Made by a program: the position numbers and the translations under genes. Under the pieces are notes generated by a model. It worked only from the letters and a program-made list of their open reading frames with translations, was not told the origin of the DNA and searched no databases. Positions 23,681 to 32,492 of a stretch of DNA of 64,000 nucleotides are shown in pieces. The stretch lies in NCBI GenBank assembly GCA_963721365.1, contig CAVRJE010000016.1:70898-134897 (forward strand), in the 5' to 3' direction. Numbering within the stretch: position 1 is the first letter of the stretch; every line of letters begins with the position of its first letter. The stretch is from CAIQPS01 sp963721365. GTDB lineage: Bacteria; Actinomycetota; Thermoleophilia; RBG-16-64-13.

Positions 23681-24394
23681 ATGGAATGCGCACATTGTGG
23701 CTCGGATTTCGACGCCACCCCCCACGTCTTCTCTCTCGGCATCGACCAGGACGGTACCTGGCAGATCTCGAACACCCGATGCCCTACCTGCGACCGCTTG
23801 ATAGTCGCCGTCTGCTCGAAAGAGGGCAAGAACTATCCCGCGTATCCCGCCGGCTCCGTGAAAGCACAGCTCAGCGACGACGTGCCGGCCGACCTGGCGT
23901 CCGAGTATTGGGCGGCCGGCCAGGTGCTCCCGTACAGCGAGGAAGCGTCGGCCGCCATCTCCCGCCGACTGCTGCAACGCGTGCTCTCCAGCCAGGCCGG
24001 CGCCGGCTACGGCGGCCTGGCCGAGCAGATACGGCGCGCGGTCGCCTCCCCCGCCATGCCGCCCTATCTCAAGGAGGCCCTGGAGACCCTCGTGAAGCTG
24101 GCCAGACTGGAAGCCGACGAGGCCAAGAGCTACCGCTGCGAGGCGCTCGCCCGGGTGAACGAGGGCGAAGCGGAGTGGCTGCTGGACGTGCTCAAGCCGC
24201 TCTTCGAGTTCTACTACGTCCAGCCGGCCCTCGTGCGCCGCATGCGCTACGCCATCGAGGAGAGGCTCTCTCCGGCGCCGCCCGCCGAGCTGGAGGACGC
24301 GGAGAGCGCCGACGAGGGCTGGAGCGTCGTGGCGGAGGAGACCCCGGCCGAACCGGCGCCCGAAAAGCAGCCGGTCAAGGAGCCGGTCAGATGA
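23681..24394 (+). CDS. Zinc-ribbon DUF4145-like protein
   Basis: A soluble protein of 237 residues. Two CxxC knuckles (ECAHCGSDF at 2-10 and CPTCDRLI near 40) form a treble-clef-like zinc ribbon. The following helical region (SYWAAGQVLPYSEEASAAISRRLLQRVL) resembles the DUF4145 core found in stand-alone proteins and in some restriction or defence contexts. The C-terminal 35 residues are acidic and Pro-rich. ATG 23681 has AAGGAGGATC at good spacing. Its stop overlaps the aminotransferase ATG (ATGA), so the two are coupled. Function unknown. Confidence 0.65.
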   Translation: MECAHCGSDFDATPHVFSLGIDQDGTWQISNTRCPTCDRLIVAVCSKEGKNYPAYPAGSVKAQLSDDVPADLASEYWAAGQVLPYSEEASAAISRRLLQRVLSSQAGAGYGGLAEQIRRAVASPAMPPYLKEALETLVKLARLEADEAKSYRCEALARVNEGEAEWLLDVLKPLFEFYYVQPALVRRMRYAIEERLSPAPPAELEDAESADEGWSVVAEETPAEPAPEKQPVKEPVR

Positions 24395-25705
24395 ACGCCG
24401 AACCGATCAGCGTCGAGATGAGCCGCCTGCGCGCCAGGCCCTGCCGCGCGGCGTGGTCGAGCGCCACCACGTCGCTCATCGGGAGCGCGAAGAACGCCAT
24501 CATCACCGACACCGACGGCCGGGAGTTCATCGACTTCGCCGGCGGCATCGGCGTGATGAACGTCGGCCATTCGCACCCCAAGGTGGTCGCCGCCGCCCAA
24601 GCGCAGATCGACCGTTTCGCCCACACCTCCATCAGCGTCTTCCCCTGGGAGTCGTACATCAGGCTGGCCGCCCGCATGAACGAGAAGGCGCCAGGTACCA
24701 CCCCGAAACGCACCATGTTCGTCAACTCGGGGGCCGAAGCCGTCGAGAACGCCATCAAGATCGCCCGCTGCGCCACCGGCCGCCCGGGCATCATCTGCTT
24801 CGCAGAACGGCTTCCACGGCCGCACCAACCTGACCATGGGGCTGACCTCCAAGATCGTCCCCTACAAGAAGGACTTCGGCCCCTTCCCGGCCGACATCTA
24901 CCGCATCCCCTACGCCTACTGCTACCGCTGCCCGCTCAACCTGGAGTACCCGGGGTGCGGCGTGGCCTGCGCGGAACTGCTGGAGCAGGGCTTCGAGAAC
25001 CAGTACCAGGCCGACAGGATCGCCGCCCTCATCGTCGAGCCCGTGCAGGGTGAGGGCGGCTTCATCGCGCCGCCGCCGGAGTACCACGCGAAGCTCAAGG
25101 CCATCTGCGAGGACAAGGGCATCGTCTTCATCGCCGACGAGGTGCAGACCGGGTTCGGCCGCACCGGCACGTTGTTCGCCATGGAGCAGTACGGTGTGGA
25201 GGCCGACATCATGACCACGGCCAAGTCGATCGGGGCGGGATATCCCCTGGGTGGCATCACCGGCAAGGCGGACGGTCATGGACGCGCCCGTCCCGGGGGC
25301 ATCGGCGGCACGTACGGCGGCAACCCGCTGGCCTGCGAGGTGGGACTGGCCGTGTTCGACATCATGGAAGACGAGCACCTGCCGCAACGTGCCTGGGAGA
25401 TCGGCAAACGGGTGCGAGAGCGCTGGACGGCCATGCAGGAGCGCTTCCCGCAGATCGGCGACATCCGCGGGCTCGGGGCCATGATGGCCATGGAGTTGGT
25501 GGAAGACCCGAAGACCAAGAAGCCGGCCACCGCGCTCACCAAGGCCTATCGGGTCAAGCTGTACGAGAACGGCCTGGTGAACGTCATCGCGGGCACGTAC
25601 GACAACGTGATCCGCACCCTCATGCCGCTCACCATCGAGTGGGAGACCCTGGAGAAGGGTCTGGACATCATGGAGGAGACTCTCGGCCAGGTCGTCGCTT
25701 CCTAG
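24391..25705 (+). CDS. Class III PLP aminotransferase (GabT-like), frameshifted
   Basis: Fold-type I PLP enzyme of the 4-aminobutyrate/ornithine aminotransferase family. Motifs include FVNSGAEAVENAIKIAR, the insert CYRCPLNLEYPGCGVAC typical of bacterial GabT-like enzymes, IADEVQTGFGRTG and the Schiff-base lysine in TTAKSIGAGYPLGG. Three breaks need correction: near 24805 (before NGFHGRTN) and a short out-of-frame stretch near 25268-25296, where another frame restores TVMDAPVPG before GGIGGTYGGNPLAC. Corrected length is about 438 residues. It overlaps the zinc-ribbon gene by 4 bp and ends at the transglutaminase-like gene. An omega-amino acid substrate is likely, but which is unknown. Confidence 0.9.
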
Positions 25706-25884
25706 TGGCGCCGGGCAGACAGAGCAGCCCTGAGGCGGAGCGCGCGGCGCCCGGCGCCGGCGCGCCCCTGTTGCGTCCGCCCCCGGCCGGCGCGCCCCGT
25801 GCGGGCGACGGCCCGGCCGCCCGGCTGCCGCGCACCCCCGGTCAGGACCTCGAGCGCCGATCCTCCGCCGTCACGCTCTCCGAC

Positions 25885-27661
25885 ATGGAGGTCTTCATCT
25901 TCCCGGAGCTGATGTACAGCCTGGTGCTGGCCAACATCATGTCGCCCCGCATCTGGAAGTGGCGGGAAGATCCGTGGTTCAGCGGCATCGAGGCGATGAC
26001 GCCCTACCGGCGCATCACCCGGCTCAAGCAGTACGTCATGGACCACTACGCCTTCAATCTCGACCTCGATACCTGGGGACTCACCACCAAGCAGACGGAG
26101 ATGGCCCGGTTCAAGGACTACGTCAGCCCCGATGCGCTGGCTCAGTCCAACGCGCTGTTCGGCTACGAGGGCGACAAGTACTACTTCGACATCGATATCC
26201 GCACCCACTTCGGGCTGGACAAGTACGAGGGCGACATCATCCCCTACTGGAAGACCGAGACCGTCGAGGCCATGGACGCCTTCTGTCACAAGGAGAACTA
26301 CTCCACCGGCGCCGGCGAGTGCGTCTCGCTGGCGGCCCTCTACGCGGCCGCCCTGTTCATCGTGGGGATGGTCCCCCTCCGCGACATCTTCCTGATGGCT
26401 ACGCCGCTGCATTCGCAGAACTTCGTGGACACCGGGCACGGCATCCTGACCAACAACCGGCGGCTGGTGACCAAGAACATGTGGTTCAACGGCACCGCCC
26501 TTTCCGCCCAGGCCCGGCGCGCACTCGAGAACGAACGGGTCACGGTGGTGGCCCACGAGACCGGTTGGACCCATATCCTGTTCCCGGAAGCGACCATCGA
26601 ACCCAGCGCCTACTCCCGGTTCGCCGGCAAGCTGCGCAAGTTCCTGCAGAGCCCTCTGACGCCCGAACTGCTGGGCAACTTCGTCCGCCACAGCCCCGAC
26701 CTGCAGAGATGTTTCCAGTCGCGCTGGCGCAATTTTGGAGTGGACCACTACATCGAGATGGAAAAGCTGCTCCAGTACGAGCGCGATTTCCCCTACCGCT
26801 TCAACGACGACACCCGAGAGCGCCTGCTCATGGAGGTGGCCGGCGAAGATTTTGCTCCCCACCCGCTGCCCGAACCGCATCGTCATCGACGATCTGGAGC
26901 AGCTCGTTCGGCACCAGCGAGTGGATATCCGCACGTCTCAGGGTTTCGACCTGCTGGTGGACCAGGTGGGTCGCTCGTGCCCGAGCGCTCAGGATGCCAT
27001 CGAGCGGCTGCGCACCTTCTGCTGGACCGAGCCTCGCCTTCCGGACCCGGCCGGCAAGACGTTCGTGCGCGATCAAGCTCCGCTCGAACTTGAGATCGGG
27101 ATGGACCGGGAAACGGTCATCGCCCGCCTCCAGACCATCCGCGACCGCAACGAGCTGGCGGAATTGGCCTTCTACGCCTACCGCGATCTCAATATGACGA
27201 AGATCGAGCCGTTCCTGAAGGCGGCCCTCGAACGCTGCCCGGTGTCCATCGCCGCCAACCGCCGGCTGGACGACGACGCGGTGGTCAAGATGGTCGAGGG
27301 ACTGGTCGGCGAGTCGATCTACGACGACACGGGACGGCTGGCGCAGCCAGACGAGGTGTGGAACTACGGCCGCGGCGACGGCGCCGAGAAGGCGCTCCTA
27401 CTGGCCAACATCCTTCGCGAGCGGCATCCCGGTGAGCCTATCAGGGTGGACGTCACCCCGGATGGCGCCGAGCTGCGCGCGGAGAACCGTATCGTACGCT
27501 TTTCCAGCGGAAAAGGGCTGCGGGCGCAGACCTGGGACTGCCAAGCTGTGAGGGCGAGTTCTCTAGAGGCCGAGCGAAAGCCGCAGAGCTTCGTCCACCT
27601 GTCGCATGATCTCCGGCCGAGCACTCCGCCAGCGGATAGGAGTCCACCCGGTCCAGGCTGA
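25885..27661 (+). CDS. Transglutaminase-like superfamily protein, frameshifted
   Basis: A large protein (about 590 residues) with a transglutaminase-like core: a candidate catalytic Cys in GAGECVSLAALYAAALF (about 145-161) and a His in TPLHSQNFVDTGHG. The N-terminus MEVFIFPELMYSLVLANIMS looks like a genuine start. An in-frame GTG at 25705, overlapping the aminotransferase stop, would add 60 low-complexity Pro/Ala-rich residues and couple translation. The frame changes near 26865 (EDFAPHPLPEPH to CPNRIVIDDLEQL). The 3' end is uncertain: the open frame runs to 27661, overlapping the convergent mazF-like gene by about 100 bp, and may really end near 27550. Substrate unknown. Confidence 0.72.
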
Positions 27662-27909
27662 CGGTCTTCACCTGCTCGCAGAGGATCACTCCTTGCTTGC
27701 CGAGGACATCGGCCGGCAGGTACACATGGATGGGGAACACCTGGGACGGCGTGATCGAGGTGAGCGCGACCACGATGGTGGCTGCCTCCCGCACGGTTCC
27801 CCTGGTCGTTCTGAACCACCAGCATGGGCCGCTTCTTGGGCTGGCCACCGGGGTCGGTGTTCAAGTCCACCAGGTAGACGCATCCTCGCTTGATGCCCTC
27901 GGCGGCCAT
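27563..27909 (-). CDS. MazF/PemK-type mRNA interferase, frame-disrupted
   Basis: Toxin of a type II module; MazF-family enzymes cut single-stranded RNA. The pieces align in three frames: KRGCVYLVDLNTDPGGQPKKRPMLVV is split by a break near 27800 from EAATIVVALTSI...ADVLGKQGVILCEQVKTV, and after SYPLAE a second break near 27610 leads to EIMRQVDEALRLSLGL and a stop at 27563. Reassembled length is about 115 residues, normal for MazF. The ATG at 27909 overlaps the antitoxin stop (TGATG). Whether it is active depends on whether the breaks are real. Confidence 0.78.
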
Positions 27910-28115
27910 CACAGACTCTCCTCGGCAAGAAGGCGGTCGATCTCCCGCATCTCCTCGTAGCCCTTGCGCATGAGCGCCTCTCGGTCCTGCACCTTCAGCG
28001 ACCGGAGCGCCTCCAGCAGAACATCAGTCTTGGTCGTGCCCGACACCGCCGCCCGCTCGTTGATGTACTGGACGGCCCACTCCGGAAGACGGACGTTGAA
28101 GGGTTTGGTGCTCAT
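27909..28115 (-). CDS. Antitoxin of the MazF-like pair (ribbon-helix-helix type)
   Basis: A protein of 68 residues starting MSTKPFNVRLPEWAVQYI. The N-terminal half (FNVRLPEWAVQYINERAAV) fits a ribbon-helix-helix strand-helix-helix pattern, and the C-terminal half is charged and helical (ALMRKGYEEMREIDRLL), as expected for toxin wrapping. It overlaps the toxin gene and would autoregulate the pair. The ATG at 28115 is preferred over one 27 bp upstream because the domain begins there. It is not a classical AbrB-fold MazE. Confidence 0.75.
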   Translation of the reverse strand: MSTKPFNVRLPEWAVQYINERAAVSGTTKTDVLLEALRSLKVQDREALMRKGYEEMREIDRLLAEESL

Positions 28116-28175
28116 GACGCCGAGCATATCGCTTCGCGCCATTGTTGTAAAGAAGAATCGTATGTACGCGTTCGG

Positions 28176-29528
28176 CTACTCGGAGAGGGCAACCCGCACG
28201 ACCTCCGCGATCTCCTCGGCCCACGTGTCGGTGACCTCGAGGCTGGGCCCCTCCACCATCACCCGGCAGAGCGATTCGGTGCCGGAGTAGCGCACCAGAA
28301 CCCGGCCCTGGTCGCCCAGAGCGGCCTCCGCCTCAGCAATTGCCTCCACGATATCGGGCACGCTCTCCAGATCGGGCTTCCGCGCGACCCGGATGTTGAT
28401 GAGCCGCTGCGGAAAGACGTCCATGAGCGCCGCCAGTTCGGACAGCGGTCTCCCCTCCTTGAGCATGGCGGCCACGAGCTGCAACGCTGTGAGGATCCCG
28501 TCGCCGGTGGTGTGGTGCTCGAGGAAGATGACGTGCCCCGAATCCTCGCCTCCGAGCACGGCACCGAGAGAGCGCATGTCCTCGAGGACGTTCCGGTCGC
28601 CCACCTTGGCGGCGTGGTAGCGGAAGCCATACCGTTGGGCGGCCACACGCAACCCCAGGTTGCTCATCACGGTCGACACCAGCAGGTCCTGGCTCAACCG
28701 GCCCTCGGCCTGCAGCATGCGTGCGCAGATCAGGAGGATCTGGTCGCCCGTGATCTCGGTGCCCTTCTCGTCCACGGCTATCAGGCGGTCTCCGTCGCCG
28801 TCGAAGGCCAGGCCGACGGCCGAACCCGTGGCCCGGACGGTGCGCCGCAGATCCTGCGTGTGCTGCGACCCGCAGCCGTCGTTGATGTTCATGCCGTTAG
28901 GCGCGTTGTGGATGACGGTGACGTCGGCGCCGAGTTCCATGAAAGTGGCCGGGGCTACCTTGTAGGTGGCGCCGTTGGCGACGTCCATCGCCACCTTCAG
29001 ACCCTCCATAGAGAGCCCTCGGGGAAAAGTGTTCTTGAGGAAGACCACGTAGCGTCCCAGCGCATCGTCCAGCCGCTTGGCACGCCCCATCCCGCGCGGC
29101 GCCGGCACCATCTCCGGCAGTCTCCCTCCAAGGACGAGCTGTTCGATCTCGTCCTCTTGGTCGTCGGAGAGCTTGCAGCCGTTCCCCGCGAAGACCTTGA
29201 TCCCGTTGTCGTGGTACGGGTTGTGTGAAGCCGATATCGCCAGTCCCGCGTCGGCCCGCATGCTTTCCGTGAGGTAAGCGATAGCGGGAGTCGGCATGAC
29301 TCCGACCAGATAGGCCATCCCCCCCATGGACGTCACGCCGGATTCGAGGGCGCTCTCCAGCATGTAGCCGGAGATGCGGGTGTCCTTGCCGATGATGACG
29401 ACCGGGGCATGCCCGTTCCGCCTGAGGACCTGAGTGATCGCCTGCCCCACGGCGAAGGCGGTGGCGGAATCCATGGGGTAACGGTTCGCCTCCCCGCGGA
29501 TACCGTCGGTCCCGAACAACGTGCCCAT
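28176..29528 (-). CDS. glmM: Phosphoglucosamine mutase
   Basis: Converts glucosamine-6-phosphate to glucosamine-1-phosphate for UDP-GlcNAc and peptidoglycan synthesis. At 450 residues it matches the family. It starts MGTLFGTDGIRGEAN. The catalytic phosphoserine lies in ISASHNPYHDNGIKVF (about 100), the metal loop is FDGDGDRLIAVD, the sugar loop GGEDSGHV, and the phosphate site RYSGTESLCRVMVEG. The upstream beta-helix protein gene ends 12 bp before it on the same strand, so both probably serve amino-sugar or envelope metabolism. Confidence 0.97.
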   Translation of the reverse strand: MGTLFGTDGIRGEANRYPMDSATAFAVGQAITQVLRRNGHAPVVIIGKDTRISGYMLESALESGVTSMGGMAYLVGVMPTPAIAYLTESMRADAGLAISASHNPYHDNGIKVFAGNGCKLSDDQEDEIEQLVLGGRLPEMVPAPRGMGRAKRLDDALGRYVVFLKNTFPRGLSMEGLKVAMDVANGATYKVAPATFMELGADVTVIHNAPNGMNINDGCGSQHTQDLRRTVRATGSAVGLAFDGDGDRLIAVDEKGTEITGDQILLICARMLQAEGRLSQDLLVSTVMSNLGLRVAAQRYGFRYHAAKVGDRNVLEDMRSLGAVLGGEDSGHVIFLEHHTTGDGILTALQLVAAMLKEGRPLSELAALMDVFPQRLINIRVARKPDLESVPDIVEAIAEAEAALGDQGRVLVRYSGTESLCRVMVEGPSLEVTDTWAEEIAEVVRVALSE

Positions 29529-29540
29529 CTATCGGATCTC

Positions 29541-30778
29541 CTATCTTTTTCCCGGAGCGAAGAGGCTCAGGGAAGGGAACAGCGCGTCGGCGCGGGTGCA
29601 GAGTGAATCGACGATCTCCTGGAGCCACTGTACCCCTTGCCCCGATAAGGCCGGGGTAAGGCCCTTGATGGCAGCAACATATGAGGTCTCCCCCTCCACG
29701 GCCTGCCAGAACCCGGCCAGGAACGCGTCAGCCGGCACCGGAAAGCCCCGAGCCCTCATGATCGGCTCCAGTCGCGAATAACTCCGCGAGGGCGTCGAGG
29801 TTCTCGCTCAACTCGTTCGCACAGGGATTCGAAGCAGGAACCTTCGCGGCCATGGCCCTGAGCCGTTTGAGCCGTTCGTGTTTGGCGCCCGCCAACATCA
29901 CGAGCGCTCCCTCGTAGACCAATCCCCCGAGCTCCTGGCGGGCGAAGAAGGGTTGCCGCACCGCTCTATACCACTGCTCGAGGGCCACCAGATTGGCCAG
30001 GTAGACGACGTTGTTGCGAATCAACCGCGCGAGGTTGCCGTAGGTGCGGGGCATGTACCTCCGCTTCGCCTCTCTGTGCGGACCCACCACGACCAGGCGC
30101 CCGTCCTCGAGGATGTCCTCGCGGAGGATGCAGCCGGCGACGACCACCGTGCCAAAGGCCACCCGCACCGGTCCGGCCGCCCCGCCCTGCCCGCCCAGAA
30201 AGATCGGCCGCTGGTCGAGCATCACGCCTCGAGGGACGTCACCGAAGAGCGAAGGGGTGCACTTGTCGCCGTCGGGAGTGTAGTTGAAGTGGATATAGGA
30301 ACTGCCCACTTCGCTGTGGTTCTCGCGGCTGGTCCCGCCGGCCATGAGGCAATCGCAGAAGTTGATGAGACTGCCAAGAGTGACGAACGGAAGAAGGATG
30401 GTCTGCTTGAGCCCCACGCAGTGCGCCCCACTCGCCTCTTCCTCGAGCAGGCAGCCCTCGCGGACGTGGGCGCCAAGCCCCATGCTCGCCTTCTCCAGGA
30501 AGACCGACTGCCTCAGGTAGCCCCCCTTCAGCTCCACCCGCGGGCCCAGGTAGCAGTCTTCTACCGTCACCGGTCCCTCGGCGCCCAGGCGGACGCCGGC
30601 GGAGATGACCGTCTGCGAGCCATATATGCGGCAGCCAGGGTAGATGACCACGTCGCGGCCCGATATGCGGGAGAGGTCGACGTCGTCGCCGATGTCGACG
30701 GTGACGGGAGCGGGGATGCTCACGCCCCTCTCGATCAAGGCGGGCGACCTTGTCGTGTCCTCGCGGGCTCAAGTCCAT
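29541..30778 (-). CDS. Left-handed beta-helix (hexapeptide repeat) protein, sugar-phosphate nucleotidyltransferase-like, frameshifted
   Basis: A protein of about 412 residues after correction. From about residue 18 it has hexapeptide-like repeats of a left-handed parallel beta helix (VDLSRISGRDVVIYPGCRIY, CYLGPRVELKGGYLR, SLINFCDCLMAGG) and the conserved GSSYIHFNYTPDGDK and GDVPRGVMLDQRPIFLGGQG, seen in proteins annotated as UDP-GlcNAc pyrophosphorylase-like. No N-terminal nucleotidyltransferase domain is present, so enzymatic activity is doubtful. ATG 30778 (MDLSPRGHDKVARL) joins the main frame by an indel near 30740. A second break near 29785 joins the C-terminal 72 residues. It lies 12 bp before glmM. 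Confidence 0.72.
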
Positions 30779-30885
30779 GCAGCCAAGGGTGGCCCAGCCC
30801 GACGACATTGTCAAGCGCGCCGCGGCCGCGACCGCGCGGCAGCCCTGGCGCCGGGCGCCGTCTTCCGCGGCGCCCGGGCGCCGTG

Positions 30886-30891
30886 TAGACT
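30886..30891 (+). promoter_or_regulatory. -10 box of a leaderless promoter for CDF transporter 1
   Basis: TAGACT lies 6 bp before the ATG at 30898, so the transcript would start at the A of the start codon. No ribosome site exists before the ATG. The upstream 80 bp hold GC-rich inverted repeats. Confidence 0.5.
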
Positions 30892-30897
30892 GGCGCC

Positions 30898-31823
30898 ATG
30901 GCTGCCGAATCGAAGAAAGCGATCGTCGCCGCGATCATCGGAAACCTCGCGATCGCCACCATCAAGTTCGTCGCCGCGGCGATGACCGGCAGTTCGGCCA
31001 TGATCTCTGAGGGTATCCACTCCCTGGTCGACACCGGCAACGGGATCCTCCTCTACCACGGGCTGCGCCGCGGAGCCCGCCCGCCCGACGAGCACCATGT
31101 CTTCGGCCACGGCATGGAGGTCTACTTCTGGACGCTCATCGTGGCTATCAGCATCTTCGCGGTCGGCGGCGGGATGTCCATCTACGAGGGCATCACCCAC
31201 ATGATCCATCCCAACCCCCTCGAGAGTCCGTACATCAACTACATCGTGCTCGCCCTGTCGGCGGTGTTCGAGGCCATCTCGTTCACGGTCGCCTGGCGGG
31301 CGTTCCGCACACAGAGGGGCTCGCGGAGCGTAGTGGCCGCGATCCGCCGGGGCAAGGACCCGAGCCTGTTCACGGTGGTCTTCGAGGACTCGGCCGCCCT
31401 GGTCGGGCTGTTCGTGGCGTTCATCGGGGTGCTTGCTCAGCGACCTGCTCGAGCATGCCGGTGCTGGACGGGGCGGCGTCGGTGGTCATCGGCCTCATCC
31501 TGGTGAGCGCGGCGGTGTGGCTGGCCGAGGAGAGCCGGAGCCTGCTCGTGGGCGAAGTGGCCGATCCGGAGATCGTGGCGGCGCTCCGGGAGATCGCCCT
31601 GAACGACCCGGCCGTGATGGACCTGGGCGAGGTGCTCACCATGCATCTGGGACCGGACCAGGTGCTACTGAACATCGAGGTCCAGTTCGCGCCGCGGATA
31701 CCGGTCGAAGAGGTGGATGCGGCCGTTCGGCGGATAGAGAAGCGCATCCAGGTCCCCTATCCTCAGGTGACCCACATCTTCGTCGAAGTGCGCAACTCAC
31801 AGTGCGCCACCGACTTTGTATAA
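30898..31823 (+). CDS. Cation diffusion facilitator transporter 1, frameshifted
   Basis: Inner-membrane H+/divalent-metal antiporter exporting Zn2+, Fe2+, Co2+ or Mn2+. Five to six TM helices are followed by the cytoplasmic CDF domain (VEVQFAPRIPVEEVDAAVRR). Metal-site residues are visible in ISEGIHSLVDTGNGILL (H-x3-D) and in the second site FEDSAALVGL. Two single-base breaks lie near 31435 and 31455: LSDLLEHAG is in a second frame and PVLDGAASVVIGLILV in a third. Corrected length is about 308 residues. ATG 30898 has no ribosome site, but a -10 box lies 6 bp upstream. A second CDF gene occurs at 49478. Confidence 0.88.
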
Positions 31824-31824
31824 T
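31819..31824 (+). promoter_or_regulatory. -10 box for rubrerythrin
   Basis: A perfect TATAAT overlaps the CDF stop codon, 51 bp before the rubrerythrin ATG. A -35 box is not obvious. It supports separate control of the rubrerythrin gene. Confidence 0.5.
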
Positions 31825-31874
31825 CTCCCGCACCATTCAGGTGACCATTACGACCGTTACAGGAGGACCACTTC

Positions 31875-32418
31875 ATGAAATGGACCTGCCCAGTCTGTGG
31901 CTACGTCTTCGAAGGCGACTCGCCACCGGAGGAATGCCCCATCGTGCAAGGCTCCCGGCTCGAGCTTCAAAGCGGCGACAGAGACCACAGCCAAATGGGC
32001 TGCGGAACACGTCATCGGCGTCGCCAAGGACGTCGATCCCCGGGTCATCGAAGGCCTGCGCATGAACTTCAACGGCGAGTGCAGCGAAGTGGGCATGTAC
32101 CTCGCCATGTCCCGCGCGGCCGACCGCCAGGGCTACCCGGAAGTCGCCGAGGCCTACAAGCGCATCGCGTTCGAGGAAGCCGACCACGCTTCCCGCTTCG
32201 CGGAACTGCTCGGCGAGTGCGTCTCGGCCGAGACCAAAGCCAACCTCGCGGCCCGCGTCGACGCCGAATACGGCGCCACCGAAGGCAAAGTCGAGCTGGC
32301 CAAACTGGCGAAGGAACTCGGCTACGACGCCATCCACGACACCGTGCACGAGATGGCCCGCGACGAAGCCCGTCACGGCAAGGCCTTCAAAGGCCTGCTG
32401 GAGCGCTACTTCGCCTAG
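31875..32418 (+). CDS. Rubrerythrin with N-terminal rubredoxin domain (reverse rubrerythrin), frameshifted
   Basis: Peroxide-reducing diiron protein. The rubredoxin domain comes first (MKWTCPVCGYVFEGDSPPEE, then CP-x-CKAPGSSF), the order called reverse rubrerythrin, followed by the diiron four-helix domain with ligands in NGECSEVGMYLAM, FEEADHASRFAELLGE and HEMARDEARHGKAF. One indel near 31942, inside the second rubredoxin cysteine pair, separates the frames. Corrected length is about 181 residues. ATG 31875 has AGGAGG at 9-nt spacing. A hairpin at 32448 terminates it. It would use NADH-dependent electron donors to remove H2O2 in an anaerobe. Confidence 0.92.
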
Positions 32419-32447
32419 TAAGAACCGCGCCCGGCGCGAAGCAAAGA

Positions 32448-32470
32448 CCCCGGCGGTCCGTCCGCCGGGG
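32448..32470 (+). terminator. Hairpin terminator after rubrerythrin
   Basis: A 9-bp stem (CCCCGGCGG and complement) with a TCCGT loop is followed by CCTTCTGTTC, between rubrerythrin and the convergent ABC exporter genes. Confidence 0.65.
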
Positions 32471-32492
32471 CCTTCTGTTCGTCGGCCTGGGC

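Noticed and set aside
27909..28115. Classical MazE (AbrB-fold) antitoxin
   Set aside because: The N-terminus fits a ribbon-helix-helix pattern instead; only the position next to a MazF-type toxin supports the antitoxin role.
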